This document shows, in pieces, positions 6,440-12,038 of a stretch of 12,038 nt of DNA. This DNA comes from JBFISM01 sp041608535. GTDB taxonomy: Bacteria; Actinomycetota; Acidimicrobiia; Spongiisociales; UBA5794. The stretch's first letter is position 1; every line of letters begins with the position of its first letter. Below the pieces are notes generated by a model. That model did no database searches and was not told the DNA's origin. It was given only the letters and a program-made list of their open reading frames with translations. A program made the translations under genes and the position numbers. Location: assembly GCA_041608535.1 (NCBI GenBank), contig JBFISM010000116.1, positions 1-12,038 of the forward strand, read 5' to 3'.

Positions 6440-8518
6440 TCACCCGGTGCGGAACGCCTCGAGTGCCGGGACGAACACCTCGTCGTAGAGTTGGCTGCGG
6501 TCTTCTTCGTCGGCGACGAGAACGACGATGCCTGTCGTGGAGCCGTCGTTGCCGATGGCCATGTGGACCGGAAAACCGCCGAGTTCACCACTGAACAGCG
6601 TCCAGATGCGATCACCGGCCTCGAGCGTCCCGTCGACTCGTGGGTCGCCGTCAAAGCCGATCTGGCTGCCCACCAGGCCGGCGAACAGCTCCGGTTCGAG
6701 AGTACCCGGTACGGCTTGTTGGACGATGGCGGTCTGATCCACGAAGGTTTCGCCCCGGGTCCACGAACCGGGTCCGACTGCCTCCCAACCCTCGGGGACG
6801 ACACCTGTGATGGTGACGCCGAACACCGGTTCTTCGAAGTCGGTGAGCACGACGGGCGGAGCTGCCTCGCCCGGGATCACCCAGTCCGGACCGCCCATCT
6901 CGGCGATGCAAGAGGGGTCGGGTGGTGTGTCGGGAGCCTCGATGAAGTCGAGCGTGATGTTGCGGGGGCATTCGCCGGAAACGGAGACACCGTGGCCCAC
7001 TCCGGGGAACTCGAGGTACGTGGCGTTGTCCAGGGTGGCAGCCGCCCGCTCGCCCCATTGCGGCGGGGTGATCGGGTCGTGGACTCCGGCGAGCACCAGC
7101 GTGGGGATGTCGCTCACCACGGGTTCGTTCTCCACGGGCGCAGCCGCGGCGACATCCCACACGTCGCAGATGTCGAACACCGAAGGACCGATGTTGCTCG
7201 CCGTGATGAAGAAGTCGATCAACCGCTCGTCCTGTTGCGATTCCCGGGAAACGGTCTGCTCGTCGACGAACGGGACCTCCTCGTTGCACTGTACCGAGGC
7301 GTGCATTCCGTAGGAGAAGAACGCACCTTGGGCGAGGTCGTTGGAGGCCAGCAGCTCGATGGTGCTCGTGTCCCGCTCTTCCATCTCCGCGATCACTTGG
7401 GGGAGCAGCGGGATGACCCCTTCGGAGTAGAGACCCGAGAAGATCGTGTTGAGCAGGAACTGACCGTCCATGATCGCGCCGTAGGTCTCCCCCTCCAGGA
7501 AATCCGTGATCTCGGCAGCGACCGGGTCCGCATCGAGCGTGGCGATGACATCGAACAGCCGGGTCTCCAGATCCGGGTAGGACGCCGCGCATTCCGTGTC
7601 ACTCGCACAGGCTTCGAAGAACACGTCGAGGGCCCGCTGGAAATTGTCTGGAGCCGACGAGATCAGATCCACATCCGGCGTATAGGTGCTGTCGAGAACG
7701 ACGGAGCGGACGCCTTCGGGATGATCCCGCATCACCGTCTCGGCGAGTCGGGTTCCGTAGCTGATACCGAGCAGGTTCCACTCGTCGTAGCCCAGAGCCA
7801 ATCTCAGATCGGCTACGTCTGCGGCGTTGGCGGCGCTGTTGTACTGGTCGAGGTCGATGCCTGCGTTGACGAGCCGCTCCCTGCACCGGGTGAGCGCATC
7901 GAGCTCGGCGGCAACGTACTCCTGCGGATCGAGGTCGTCGTCGAGCACATCGAGGAACAGCTCTCTCGTCTCGCCACACTTGAGCGAGGGCTCGGAGCGA
8001 CCGGTGCCGCGCTGGTCGAAGAAGACCATGTCTCGCTCGGCGATGAAGTCGGACCACACGGGAACCAGGCTGAATTGGAGCGCATCCAGGGTCTCGCCGC
8101 CGGGTCCGCCGTCGAGATAGACGATGGGGTCGGGAGGATCATCGGGATTGTCCGTCTCGAAGATGGCGAAATGCAGCCTCACCTCCCGGCCATTGCCGGG
8201 ATCGTCACGGTTCTCCGGCACCACCACGTAGCCGCAGCGGAACTCCATCTCGGTGAACAGATCGAAGTCGCAGCGAGCATCCTCCAGGACCGGAACGTAA
8301 CCCGGCGATCCGGTCCCCGTGGTTGTCGTGGTGCGTTCTTGCCCTGCCCGGCTCGTGGGGGGGCGGGGAGCGTCGAGTGCATCGGAGGTGGTCGTGGTGG
8401 TGGCGGCGGCGGACGCGGTGCTTGCGTTGCCGGACTGCCGCCAGACGAGGACGCCAACCACAGCGGCACCGGCGAGAATGAGAAAGAGAAAGGCTGCGAG
8501 CAGCGCCTGCCGATTCAT
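6440..8518 (-). CDS. Exported alpha/beta hydrolase, tripeptidyl aminopeptidase-like (692 aa)
   Basis: The ATG at 8518 opens an uncleaved signal anchor (residues 5-26, ALLAAFLFLILAGAAVVGVL) followed by a Thr/Ser-rich linker to about residue 72, so the enzyme should sit outside the membrane. The alpha/beta hydrolase core shows oxyanion motif DGGPGG (136-141), FFDQRGTGRSEP, nucleophile elbow GISYG (Ser253), Asp481 in VLAGVHDPITPPQW, and His509 in FPGVGHGVSV. The cap and C-terminal arrangement match actinobacterial SlpD/E-like and tripeptidyl aminopeptidase (TAP) hydrolases, which release short peptides or esters. Residues 550-692 form an extra C-terminal domain (LTDFEEPVFGVTITGVVPEG, then WTRGETFVDQTAIVQQA) not needed for the triad. 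Paired Cys in the exported part (for example Cys304/Cys310) may form disulfides. The substrate is unknown. Confidence 0.88.
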   Translation of the reverse strand: MNRQALLAAFLFLILAGAAVVGVLVWRQSGNASTASAAATTTTTSDALDAPRPPTSRAGQERTTTTTGTGSPGYVPVLEDARCDFDLFTEMEFRCGYVVVPENRDDPGNGREVRLHFAIFETDNPDDPPDPIVYLDGGPGGETLDALQFSLVPVWSDFIAERDMVFFDQRGTGRSEPSLKCGETRELFLDVLDDDLDPQEYVAAELDALTRCRERLVNAGIDLDQYNSAANAADVADLRLALGYDEWNLLGISYGTRLAETVMRDHPEGVRSVVLDSTYTPDVDLISSAPDNFQRALDVFFEACASDTECAASYPDLETRLFDVIATLDADPVAAEITDFLEGETYGAIMDGQFLLNTIFSGLYSEGVIPLLPQVIAEMEERDTSTIELLASNDLAQGAFFSYGMHASVQCNEEVPFVDEQTVSRESQQDERLIDFFITASNIGPSVFDICDVWDVAAAAPVENEPVVSDIPTLVLAGVHDPITPPQWGERAAATLDNATYLEFPGVGHGVSVSGECPRNITLDFIEAPDTPPDPSCIAEMGGPDWVIPGEAAPPVVLTDFEEPVFGVTITGVVPEGWEAVGPGSWTRGETFVDQTAIVQQAVPGTLEPELFAGLVGSQIGFDGDPRVDGTLEAGDRIWTLFSGELGGFPVHMAIGNDGSTTGIVVLVADEEDRSQLYDEVFVPALEAFRTG

Positions 8519-8664
8519 GGCCGTTGCAGCCTAGGACCGGTGCCGGAGCTACCCGATGGGCCGTGGGACTCAAACCGTGGGCTCCAGCGCACGCTCAGCA
8601 TGTCCCCGAGCCGGGAGTTTCGTTGGCTGAACGGCGGCCCGGGGAGAGGGAGAATGGGAGCGAG

Positions 8665-9450
8665 ATGGCTGAGGCGTACTTCACCACGCCGGATGGGACG
8701 TGGTTCGTGCCGACCGGATACACCCGCGGGCCGTGGGACGTGAACGCCTGCCATGCCGGCCCGCCGACGGCGCTCGTGGTCCGGGCTCTGGAGCGACTGA
8801 TCCCGGAGCAACGTCTCGCCCGGCTGTCCGTGGAGCTGATCCGACCGATCCCGATGACCGGATTCCGGGCCCAAGCCGAGATCGACCGTCCGGGGCGGTC
8901 AGTCACGCTGAGCCGTGCGGAGATTCTCGACGACGACAAGATCTATGTGCGGGTGCGCGGCCTCCACATCCGCACTCTCGACGACTTTCCGTTCGCCGCA
9001 ACACCTGGCACTGCGCCAGACTTTGCACGGTCGGAGCCCGGTCCCTTTCCGATCCGGGACACCCGCCACGGCGAGCAGGCCTTCCCCTCGTCGATCGAGA
9101 CCCGCTACGACCCGGACGCCTCCCCAGGCCGGGGTGGGCCGACGATCATCTGGATGCGGGTCACGGTCCCGCTCCTCCCCGATGAGGAATTCAGCGGCTT
9201 GCAGCGGATTTGCCCGCTGGCTGACTCAGGAAACGGGATCAGCTACAACACCTACATCGACAAAGCCCTCTTCCTGAATCCGGATCTCACGCTGGCGCTC
9301 CATCGAGACCCCGTCGGTGAGTGGTTCGCCAGCCGGGTCATGTCTCACTGGCAACCGGACGGGACCGGGCTCGCCGATGCGGAGCTGTTCGACACGACGG
9401 GACCTGTCGGACGGGCGATCCAGACGCTGCTGCTCGACTCAGTCCGATGA
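8665..9450 (+). CDS. Acyl-CoA thioesterase-like (double hotdog) protein (261 aa)
   Basis: The ATG at 8665 is chosen because it follows a purine-rich ribosome-binding site (GGGAG in 8655-8664) and starts MAEAYFTTPDGTWFVPTGYT; the open frame upstream is intergenic sequence. The segment GPWDVNACHAGPPTALVVRA resembles the substrate-pocket helix of thioesterase-like superfamily (TesB-type double hotdog) proteins. It is followed by ARLSVELIRPIPMTGFRAQA and RAEILDDDKIYVRVRGLHIR, as in the first hotdog. The second half (GPTIIWMRVTVPLLPDEEFS, NGISYNTYIDKALFLNPDLT, WFASRVMSHWQPDGTGLADA) matches the second hotdog, ending in a G-x-x-x-x-DAELFD-like strand. It probably hydrolyses an acyl-CoA in the cytoplasm; the chain is unknown. 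It diverges from the hydrolase gene across 146 bp and overlaps the convergent gene by 12 bp. Confidence 0.75.
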   Translation: MAEAYFTTPDGTWFVPTGYTRGPWDVNACHAGPPTALVVRALERLIPEQRLARLSVELIRPIPMTGFRAQAEIDRPGRSVTLSRAEILDDDKIYVRVRGLHIRTLDDFPFAATPGTAPDFARSEPGPFPIRDTRHGEQAFPSSIETRYDPDASPGRGGPTIIWMRVTVPLLPDEEFSGLQRICPLADSGNGISYNTYIDKALFLNPDLTLALHRDPVGEWFASRVMSHWQPDGTGLADAELFDTTGPVGRAIQTLLLDSVR

Positions 9451-9984
9451 CGGGACGGCGACCCGGCCGCGGAGCGTGCTCATGAAGACCGCCATGCCGT
9501 AGTGGACGGCGATGAGCCCGCCCAGCTCCATGATCTGCGCCTCGCTGAAGTGCCGCTTTCCCTCCTCGTAGAAGGCGGCGTCGACCTTGTCCGGCTCCCG
9601 GTACATCAGCCACGCATAACGCAATGCCCACTTCTCCGCCTCGGTGAAACGCTCGCTGGCGGCAAAGTCGCCCAAGGCGGCTGCGACATCATCCTCGGTC
9701 AGGCCGGCATCGATCGCGGCTGGGGCACGCAGGGTTGAGAAGTAGGTATCGCCCGCCGTCGTGGCGAGTTGGATGCGCATCAGCTCTTTCAAGCGCACGT
9801 CCACTCCGCCGTCGAGGTGGGCGCGAGTCATTGCATCCCCGATCGCGACGGCGTACCCGGGGGCATGCGCCAGAATGCGCGGAAATATGGCGTCGTCGTC
9901 GCCGAGCGACGCATATGTGGCCATCAATCTGCCGAGACCTTCCGCTGCGGGGTCGTTCTCGGCCACCGGTTCGACGACAGCCAT
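9439..9984 (-). CDS. Carboxymuconolactone decarboxylase/AhpD-like protein lacking the redox pair (181 aa)
   Basis: The ATG at 9984 lies 2 nt after the stop of the selenoprotein gene, so the two are almost certainly cotranscribed. The fold markers of the CMD/AhpD family are present: LKELMRIQLATTAGDTYFST, GLTEDDVAAALGDFAASERF, TEAEKWALRYAWLM, and a C-terminal IMELGGLIAVHYGMAVFMST. In active family members the strand-helix junction carries C-x-x-C; here the four positions are Asp79-Thr-Tyr-Phe82 and the protein contains no cysteine at all. It aligns over its length with the upstream product (LKEIIRVQL/LKELMRIQL; GLTEERI/GLTEDDV; PDKIDEAFYE/PDKVDAAFYE). It therefore cannot act as a thiol peroxidase reductase; a structural or regulatory partner for the selenoprotein, or a decarboxylase-type activity, is possible. 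Confidence 0.85.
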   Translation of the reverse strand: MAVVEPVAENDPAAEGLGRLMATYASLGDDDAIFPRILAHAPGYAVAIGDAMTRAHLDGGVDVRLKELMRIQLATTAGDTYFSTLRAPAAIDAGLTEDDVAAALGDFAASERFTEAEKWALRYAWLMYREPDKVDAAFYEEGKRHFSEAQIMELGGLIAVHYGMAVFMSTLRGRVAVPSSD

Positions 9985-9986
9985 GG

Positions 9987-10649
9987 TCAGCTGGCCTTCT
10001 CAGCGTCGTGTTCCGTGCCCGCCATCGCTTGCAGCACCGCCGCGCTGCGGTGCGATGCGGGAACGTCGCCGTAGATGCGGCGCGATTCTTCCTGGCTCAC
10101 CAGCCGGCCGTCCGGGGTGAACATCGGATAGAAGTCGAGCGTGCGAAAGAACGTGTGGTAGCCCACGTTGAAGCCGATGAACGCCCCCAGCTCGACGATC
10201 TCTGCTGTCGAATAGTGCTCGGCGAGGCGCTCGTAGAACGCCTCGTCGATCTTGTCGGGGGCGTACTGCATCAGCTCGCTGTACTCGAGAGCGATCTTCT
10301 CCGCCGGGGTGAAGTTGGGGCTGTCCCGCCACTGGTCGATGCCCTCGTCGATGCGCTCCTCGGTGAGCCCGTTCCGCTTCGCCGAAGCGGATCGCACGTT
10401 GCCTCAGTAGTTGCAGAGGGCAGCCCGGGAGAGCTGTACCCGGATGATCTCCTTGAGCGAGTGATCGATCACACCGGTGTTGAACACGGTTCCCCAGGCG
10501 ATGTAGAGCGCCTTGGACAGCGCCGGGTTGTGCCCTTGAATGGCATGAAACGCCGGATCTGGAGCCCGATGCTTGAGGCACTTCTTCACGAACGGCGCCA
10601 GCTCCGATTCGAGAAGATCGTCGATCTCCAGCATCGTGATGTTGGGCAC
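9987..10649 (-). CDS. AhpD-like selenoprotein, Sec82 encoded by in-frame TGA (220 aa)
   Basis: Translation starts at a GTG (10649) with a strong Shine-Dalgarno (AGGAGG, 6 nt upstream). The frame runs to a TGA at 10406-10404 and continues in the same frame to the TGA at 9989-9987. Family conservation spans both sides: IDHSLKEIIRVQLSRAALCN before it, and GNVRSASAKRNGLTEERIDE, FTPAEKIALEYSELMQYAPD and AEIVELGAFIGFNVGYHTFF after it. The TGA occupies the second redox position of the C-x-Y-C motif (Cys79-Asn-Tyr-[Sec82]). A bSECIS-like hairpin follows. AhpD-family proteins reduce peroxides or serve as disulfide reductants; selenium at the attacking or resolving position would raise reactivity. It heads a two-gene operon with a redox-dead paralogue. 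TGA is an ordinary stop for most genes here, including this one, so decoding must be site-specific. A nonsense pseudogene is the alternative; selA/selB/selC lie outside the window and cannot be checked. Confidence 0.85.
10370..10394 (-). promoter_or_regulatory. Candidate bacterial SECIS element
   Basis: On the minus strand, 9 nt after the in-frame TGA, TCCGCTTC (10391-10384) pairs perfectly with GAAGCGGA (10380-10373) around the loop GGC (10383-10381). After one A-A mismatch, two more pairs (CG with CG) extend the stem to 10394/10370. The apical loop begins 20 nt after the TGA and starts with G, matching the known bacterial rule of a hairpin immediately downstream with a guanosine among the first loop positions. 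It lies inside the coding sequence, where bacterial SECIS elements must be. Confidence 0.75.
10404..10406 (-). other. Selenocysteine codon (TGA recoding site)
   Basis: TGA in frame between TAC (Tyr81) and GGC (Gly83). Neither flank contains a frameshift, and homology to the neighbouring paralogue continues through the site, where that protein has Phe82. Sec is inferred from position and context, not observed. Confidence 0.82.
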
Positions 10650-10754
10650 GGCACGCCTCCTCGTGTTCTGCCGACTCTATCTCATCGTCGGTGCCGCAGC
10701 CGCACACGCCTACAGTCCCCGCCCGATGAAGAGCTCCGTGCTGCGCTGGAACGG

Positions 10755-11057
10755 ATGCGCCTTCACGACGAGGACGCTCGGAAGCCTGCTTCGGGTGTGT
10801 GGCTGTCCGGTATCCCGGCATCCTCCGGGGTGGTCTCCGCGCCGGCGTTCGTGGCGACGAGGACTTCTGATTTCCGCCGCATCCCCGAGGGGGCGGTGCT
10901 GGTGACCACGATGCCACGTCCGGAGCTGACGCCTTCGCTATCTCATGTGGCCGCAATCGTCGCTGAGCGCGGTGGGACGCTCAGCCATGCCGCCATCGTC
11001 GCCCGGGACGTGCGCATCCCCTGCGTGGTGGGTGCTACAGGTGCCATGTGCGGTTGA
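10755..11057 (+). CDS. PEP-utilising enzyme swivelling (mobile) domain, short, possibly a gene remnant (100 aa)
   Basis: From the ATG at 10755 the frame encodes GIPASSGVVSAPAF, then EGAVLVTTMPRPELTPSLSH, then GGTLSHAAIVARDVRIPCVV, the phosphohistidine swivelling domain of PEP synthase/PPDK-type enzymes; His78 in TLSHAA is the phosphate-carrying residue. The protein ends eight residues after VVG (ATGAMCG), before the closing strands such domains usually have. In-frame codons upstream (DEELRAALER, from about 10723) look like the linker that normally joins this domain to an ATP-binding domain, but no good start or ATP-binding domain is present. It is either a stand-alone mobile subunit or the surviving part of a larger gene truncated at both ends. 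No clear ribosome-binding site precedes the ATG. Confidence 0.6.
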   Translation: MRLHDEDARKPASGVWLSGIPASSGVVSAPAFVATRTSDFRRIPEGAVLVTTMPRPELTPSLSHVAAIVAERGGTLSHAAIVARDVRIPCVVGATGAMCG

Positions 11058-11064
11058 CGCCGTC

Positions 11065-11364
11065 TCAGCGCGCGCGCTCCCACTGGATGAGCTCTAGCCA
11101 CGCGCGATACGTTGCGACGTTGGCACGAAGCTGCGCTGCAATCTCGCACGTTGCGTGGTCGCATTTGATCTGGCCCTCTCCGGCGGCGAAGTCGTACATG
11201 CAGGTGTCACAGGTGACCTTCAACTGGCTCGGCAGACCGGGACAGTCGTAGTAGCTGCACGGCCGTGCATCCTCCTCCGTCACGCTGTCAGGCGTACAAC
11301 CCGGACACTTGGGGCGAAACTCATGAACGGCCCGTGGCAGGGCAGTGGCAACTACGTTGGCCAT
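11065..11364 (-). CDS. Small eight-cysteine, probably zinc-binding, hypothetical protein (99 aa)
   Basis: The ATG at 11364 is fixed by a near-ideal Shine-Dalgarno (AAGGAGGTG just upstream); the longer open frame to 11562 is intergenic. Eight cysteines lie in pairs: Cys20-x-x-Cys23, Cys36 and Cys41 (CSYYDC), Cys52-x-x-Cys55, Cys68 and Cys73 (CDHATC, with His70). This spacing suggests one or two zinc-ribbon-like sites or an iron-sulfur site. There is no signal peptide or membrane segment, so it is probably cytoplasmic. The C-terminal third is helical (EIAAQLRANVATYRAWLELI). I do not recognise the family. It is convergent with the PEP-domain fragment, with a 7-bp gap between stops. Confidence 0.8.
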   Translation of the reverse strand: MANVVATALPRAVHEFRPKCPGCTPDSVTEEDARPCSYYDCPGLPSQLKVTCDTCMYDFAAGEGQIKCDHATCEIAAQLRANVATYRAWLELIQWERAR

Positions 11365-11534
11365 GACACCTCCTTCGGGGACACGACGGTCGCATGCCTG
11401 CATCATCAGGGCCGATATCGAGCGTTGGTAGAGGCATTCGGCCCCGATCAGGGGGTTTGGGGGCGGGCTGAAGCCGCTGGGATTCGACCCTTTGCAAGCC
11501 GATGGACACGTTCGGCCCAGCGTTGACGCCGACG

Positions 11535-11561
11535 TGGCCGCCGGAATCGAGATGGCGGCCA
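11535..11561. terminator. GC-rich hairpin downstream of the last gene
   Basis: TGGCCGCC (11535-11542) and GGCGGCCA (11554-11561) are perfect reverse complements around an 11-nt loop, in the 259-bp gap between two minus-strand genes. It lies about 60 nt past the stop of the gene that ends at 11624, where a terminator could act. There is no T-run, so the call is tentative. Nothing else convincing is seen in 11365-11623. Confidence 0.3.
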
Positions 11562-11623
11562 TTGGGCCGCTCCACTTGGCGGCGAGCGCTGCTCGACGAC
11601 CAGCCGTTGGCGCAGGCGCGGAA

Positions 11624-12038
11624 TCAGCCGATCTTCATCGGGCCGACGAAGCCCACTCCGCTGGCCGTGTAGTTGCCACTCCACTTGCTGTGATGGCCCA
11701 CGAACGATGCATCGAAGGGCCCGTTCGGATCGACCCACACGACATAGCCGTCAGCCCGTGCGTGCACCCCGAGCAGGGCGCTGCCGCGATCGACACCCCA
11801 CATCAGGCCCGGTCCTTCACATTTCGTGACCACTCCGTCGACGATTTCGAGGTCCTCGACGTCGTGGATTCTCCAGGTATCGGCGAAGAGAACGCCGTCT
11901 CCCGCGGGAATGAGTGGTCCGGCAGGCTCGAAGCTGATCCCGTAGGTCACACCGCCCAGGTCAACCGTGCCGACCCACGCCACATGCGGGCACGGAGTGT
12001 CTGCGTCACCGAGCCCCTGATAGTTCAACTGCAGTTCC
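11624..12038 (-). CDS. Unrecognised protein, C-terminal 137 residues (5' end outside window)
   Basis: The frame is open from the right edge of the window to the TGA at 11626-11624. A TTG at 12028 could serve as a start, but codons before it remain open (ELQ), so the gene most likely begins beyond the window. The visible part is strand-rich and acidic (VAWVGTVDLGGVTYGISFEP, VLFADTWRIHDVEDLEIVDG, ADGYVVWVDPNGPFDASFVG) and ends GNYTASGVGFVGPMKIG. Two Cys are present, and there is no membrane segment in the visible part. I do not recognise the family; a small beta-barrel or lipocalin-like fold is compatible but unproven. Confidence 0.7.
   Translation of the reverse strand, partial: ELQLNYQGLGDADTPCPHVAWVGTVDLGGVTYGISFEPAGPLIPAGDGVLFADTWRIHDVEDLEIVDGVVTKCEGPGLMWGVDRGSALLGVHARADGYVVWVDPNGPFDASFVGHHSKWSGNYTASGVGFVGPMKIG

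Noticed and set aside
6491..8743. 750-codon plus-strand ORF antisense to the exported hydrolase.
   Set aside because: It is a GC-rich mirror frame with no recognisable domain; the minus strand shows a signal anchor and a full catalytic triad.
9987..10649. Nonsense-mutated pseudogene, with a separate 81-aa gene followed by a 136-aa gene.
   Set aside because: The only lesion is a TGA at the exact redox-Cys position, both flanks keep frame and family conservation, and a SECIS-like hairpin follows. Random decay would rarely place the stop there.
9987..10649. Genome-wide reassignment of TGA to an amino acid (as in some candidate phyla).
   Set aside because: TGA is the natural stop of many genes here (B12 binding protein, permease, VIT1-like gene, and this gene's own end), so recoding must be local.
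11470..11500. tRNA-like T-arm (GGGTCGAATCCC on the minus strand).
   Set aside because: The loop is one base short and no anticodon, D-arm or acceptor stem could be placed around it.
1..12038. CRISPR arrays, insertion sequences, attachment sites or rRNA/tRNA genes.
   Set aside because: No regularly spaced direct repeats, transposase or integrase motifs, or conserved RNA gene structure were seen on either strand.

Overview
The window is high-GC DNA with strongly GC-biased third codon positions, tight gene packing, and Thr/Ala-rich lipoprotein linkers. This fits an actinobacterium, plausibly an uncultured Acidimicrobiia-type lineage; that assignment is inferred from style, since no marker gene is present.

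Layout. (1) 1-1983, minus strand: the N-terminal 319 residues of a lipoprotein with a thioredoxin domain (Cys-x-x-Cys) followed by NHL repeats, running off the left edge. Upstream of it lie a Rossmann-like hypothetical protein and a possible small membrane ORF. (2) 2050-5141, plus strand: a cobalamin riboswitch leader, then a complete, overlapping three-gene vitamin B12 uptake operon (BtuF-like binding lipoprotein, BtuC/FecCD permease, BtuD-like ATPase). (3) 5105-6377: a VIT1/CCC1-type membrane protein on the minus strand, convergent with the ATPase, and a divergent stand-alone cyclic-nucleotide-binding-fold protein on the plus strand. (4) 6384-8518: a 13-bp inverted repeat between convergent genes, then a large exported alpha/beta hydrolase of the tripeptidyl aminopeptidase type on the minus strand. 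(5) 8665-9450, plus strand: a thioesterase-like protein. (6) 9439-10649, minus strand: two adjacent AhpD/carboxymuconolactone-decarboxylase-like genes. (7) 10755-12038: a short PEP-utilising-enzyme swivelling domain, a small eight-cysteine protein, and the C-terminal part of an unrecognised protein running off the right edge.

The main discovery candidate is in region 6. The upstream AhpD-like gene looks broken at first sight, as an 81-codon ORF followed in the same frame by a 136-codon ORF. The single in-frame TGA (10404-10406) falls exactly where the second redox cysteine of the family's C-x-Y-C motif belongs, giving C-N-Y-[TGA]. A stable hairpin starts 9 nt after the TGA, with a G-rich apical loop 20 nt downstream, as expected for a bacterial SECIS element. 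I therefore read 10649-9987 as one 220-residue selenoprotein with selenocysteine at residue 82. Two bases after its stop begins a paralogue in which the same four positions are D-T-Y-F, so the thiol/selenol pair is absent. The result is a tandem of a redox-active selenoprotein and a redox-dead paralogue. AhpD-like selenoproteins have been described before; this pairing I do not recognise.

The B12 operon reads as a closed circuit: cobalamin binds the leader RNA and probably blocks translation of the binding protein whose system imports it. The leader has a 12-bp hairpin abutting the Shine-Dalgarno, and a 7-nt segment complementary to the start-codon region.
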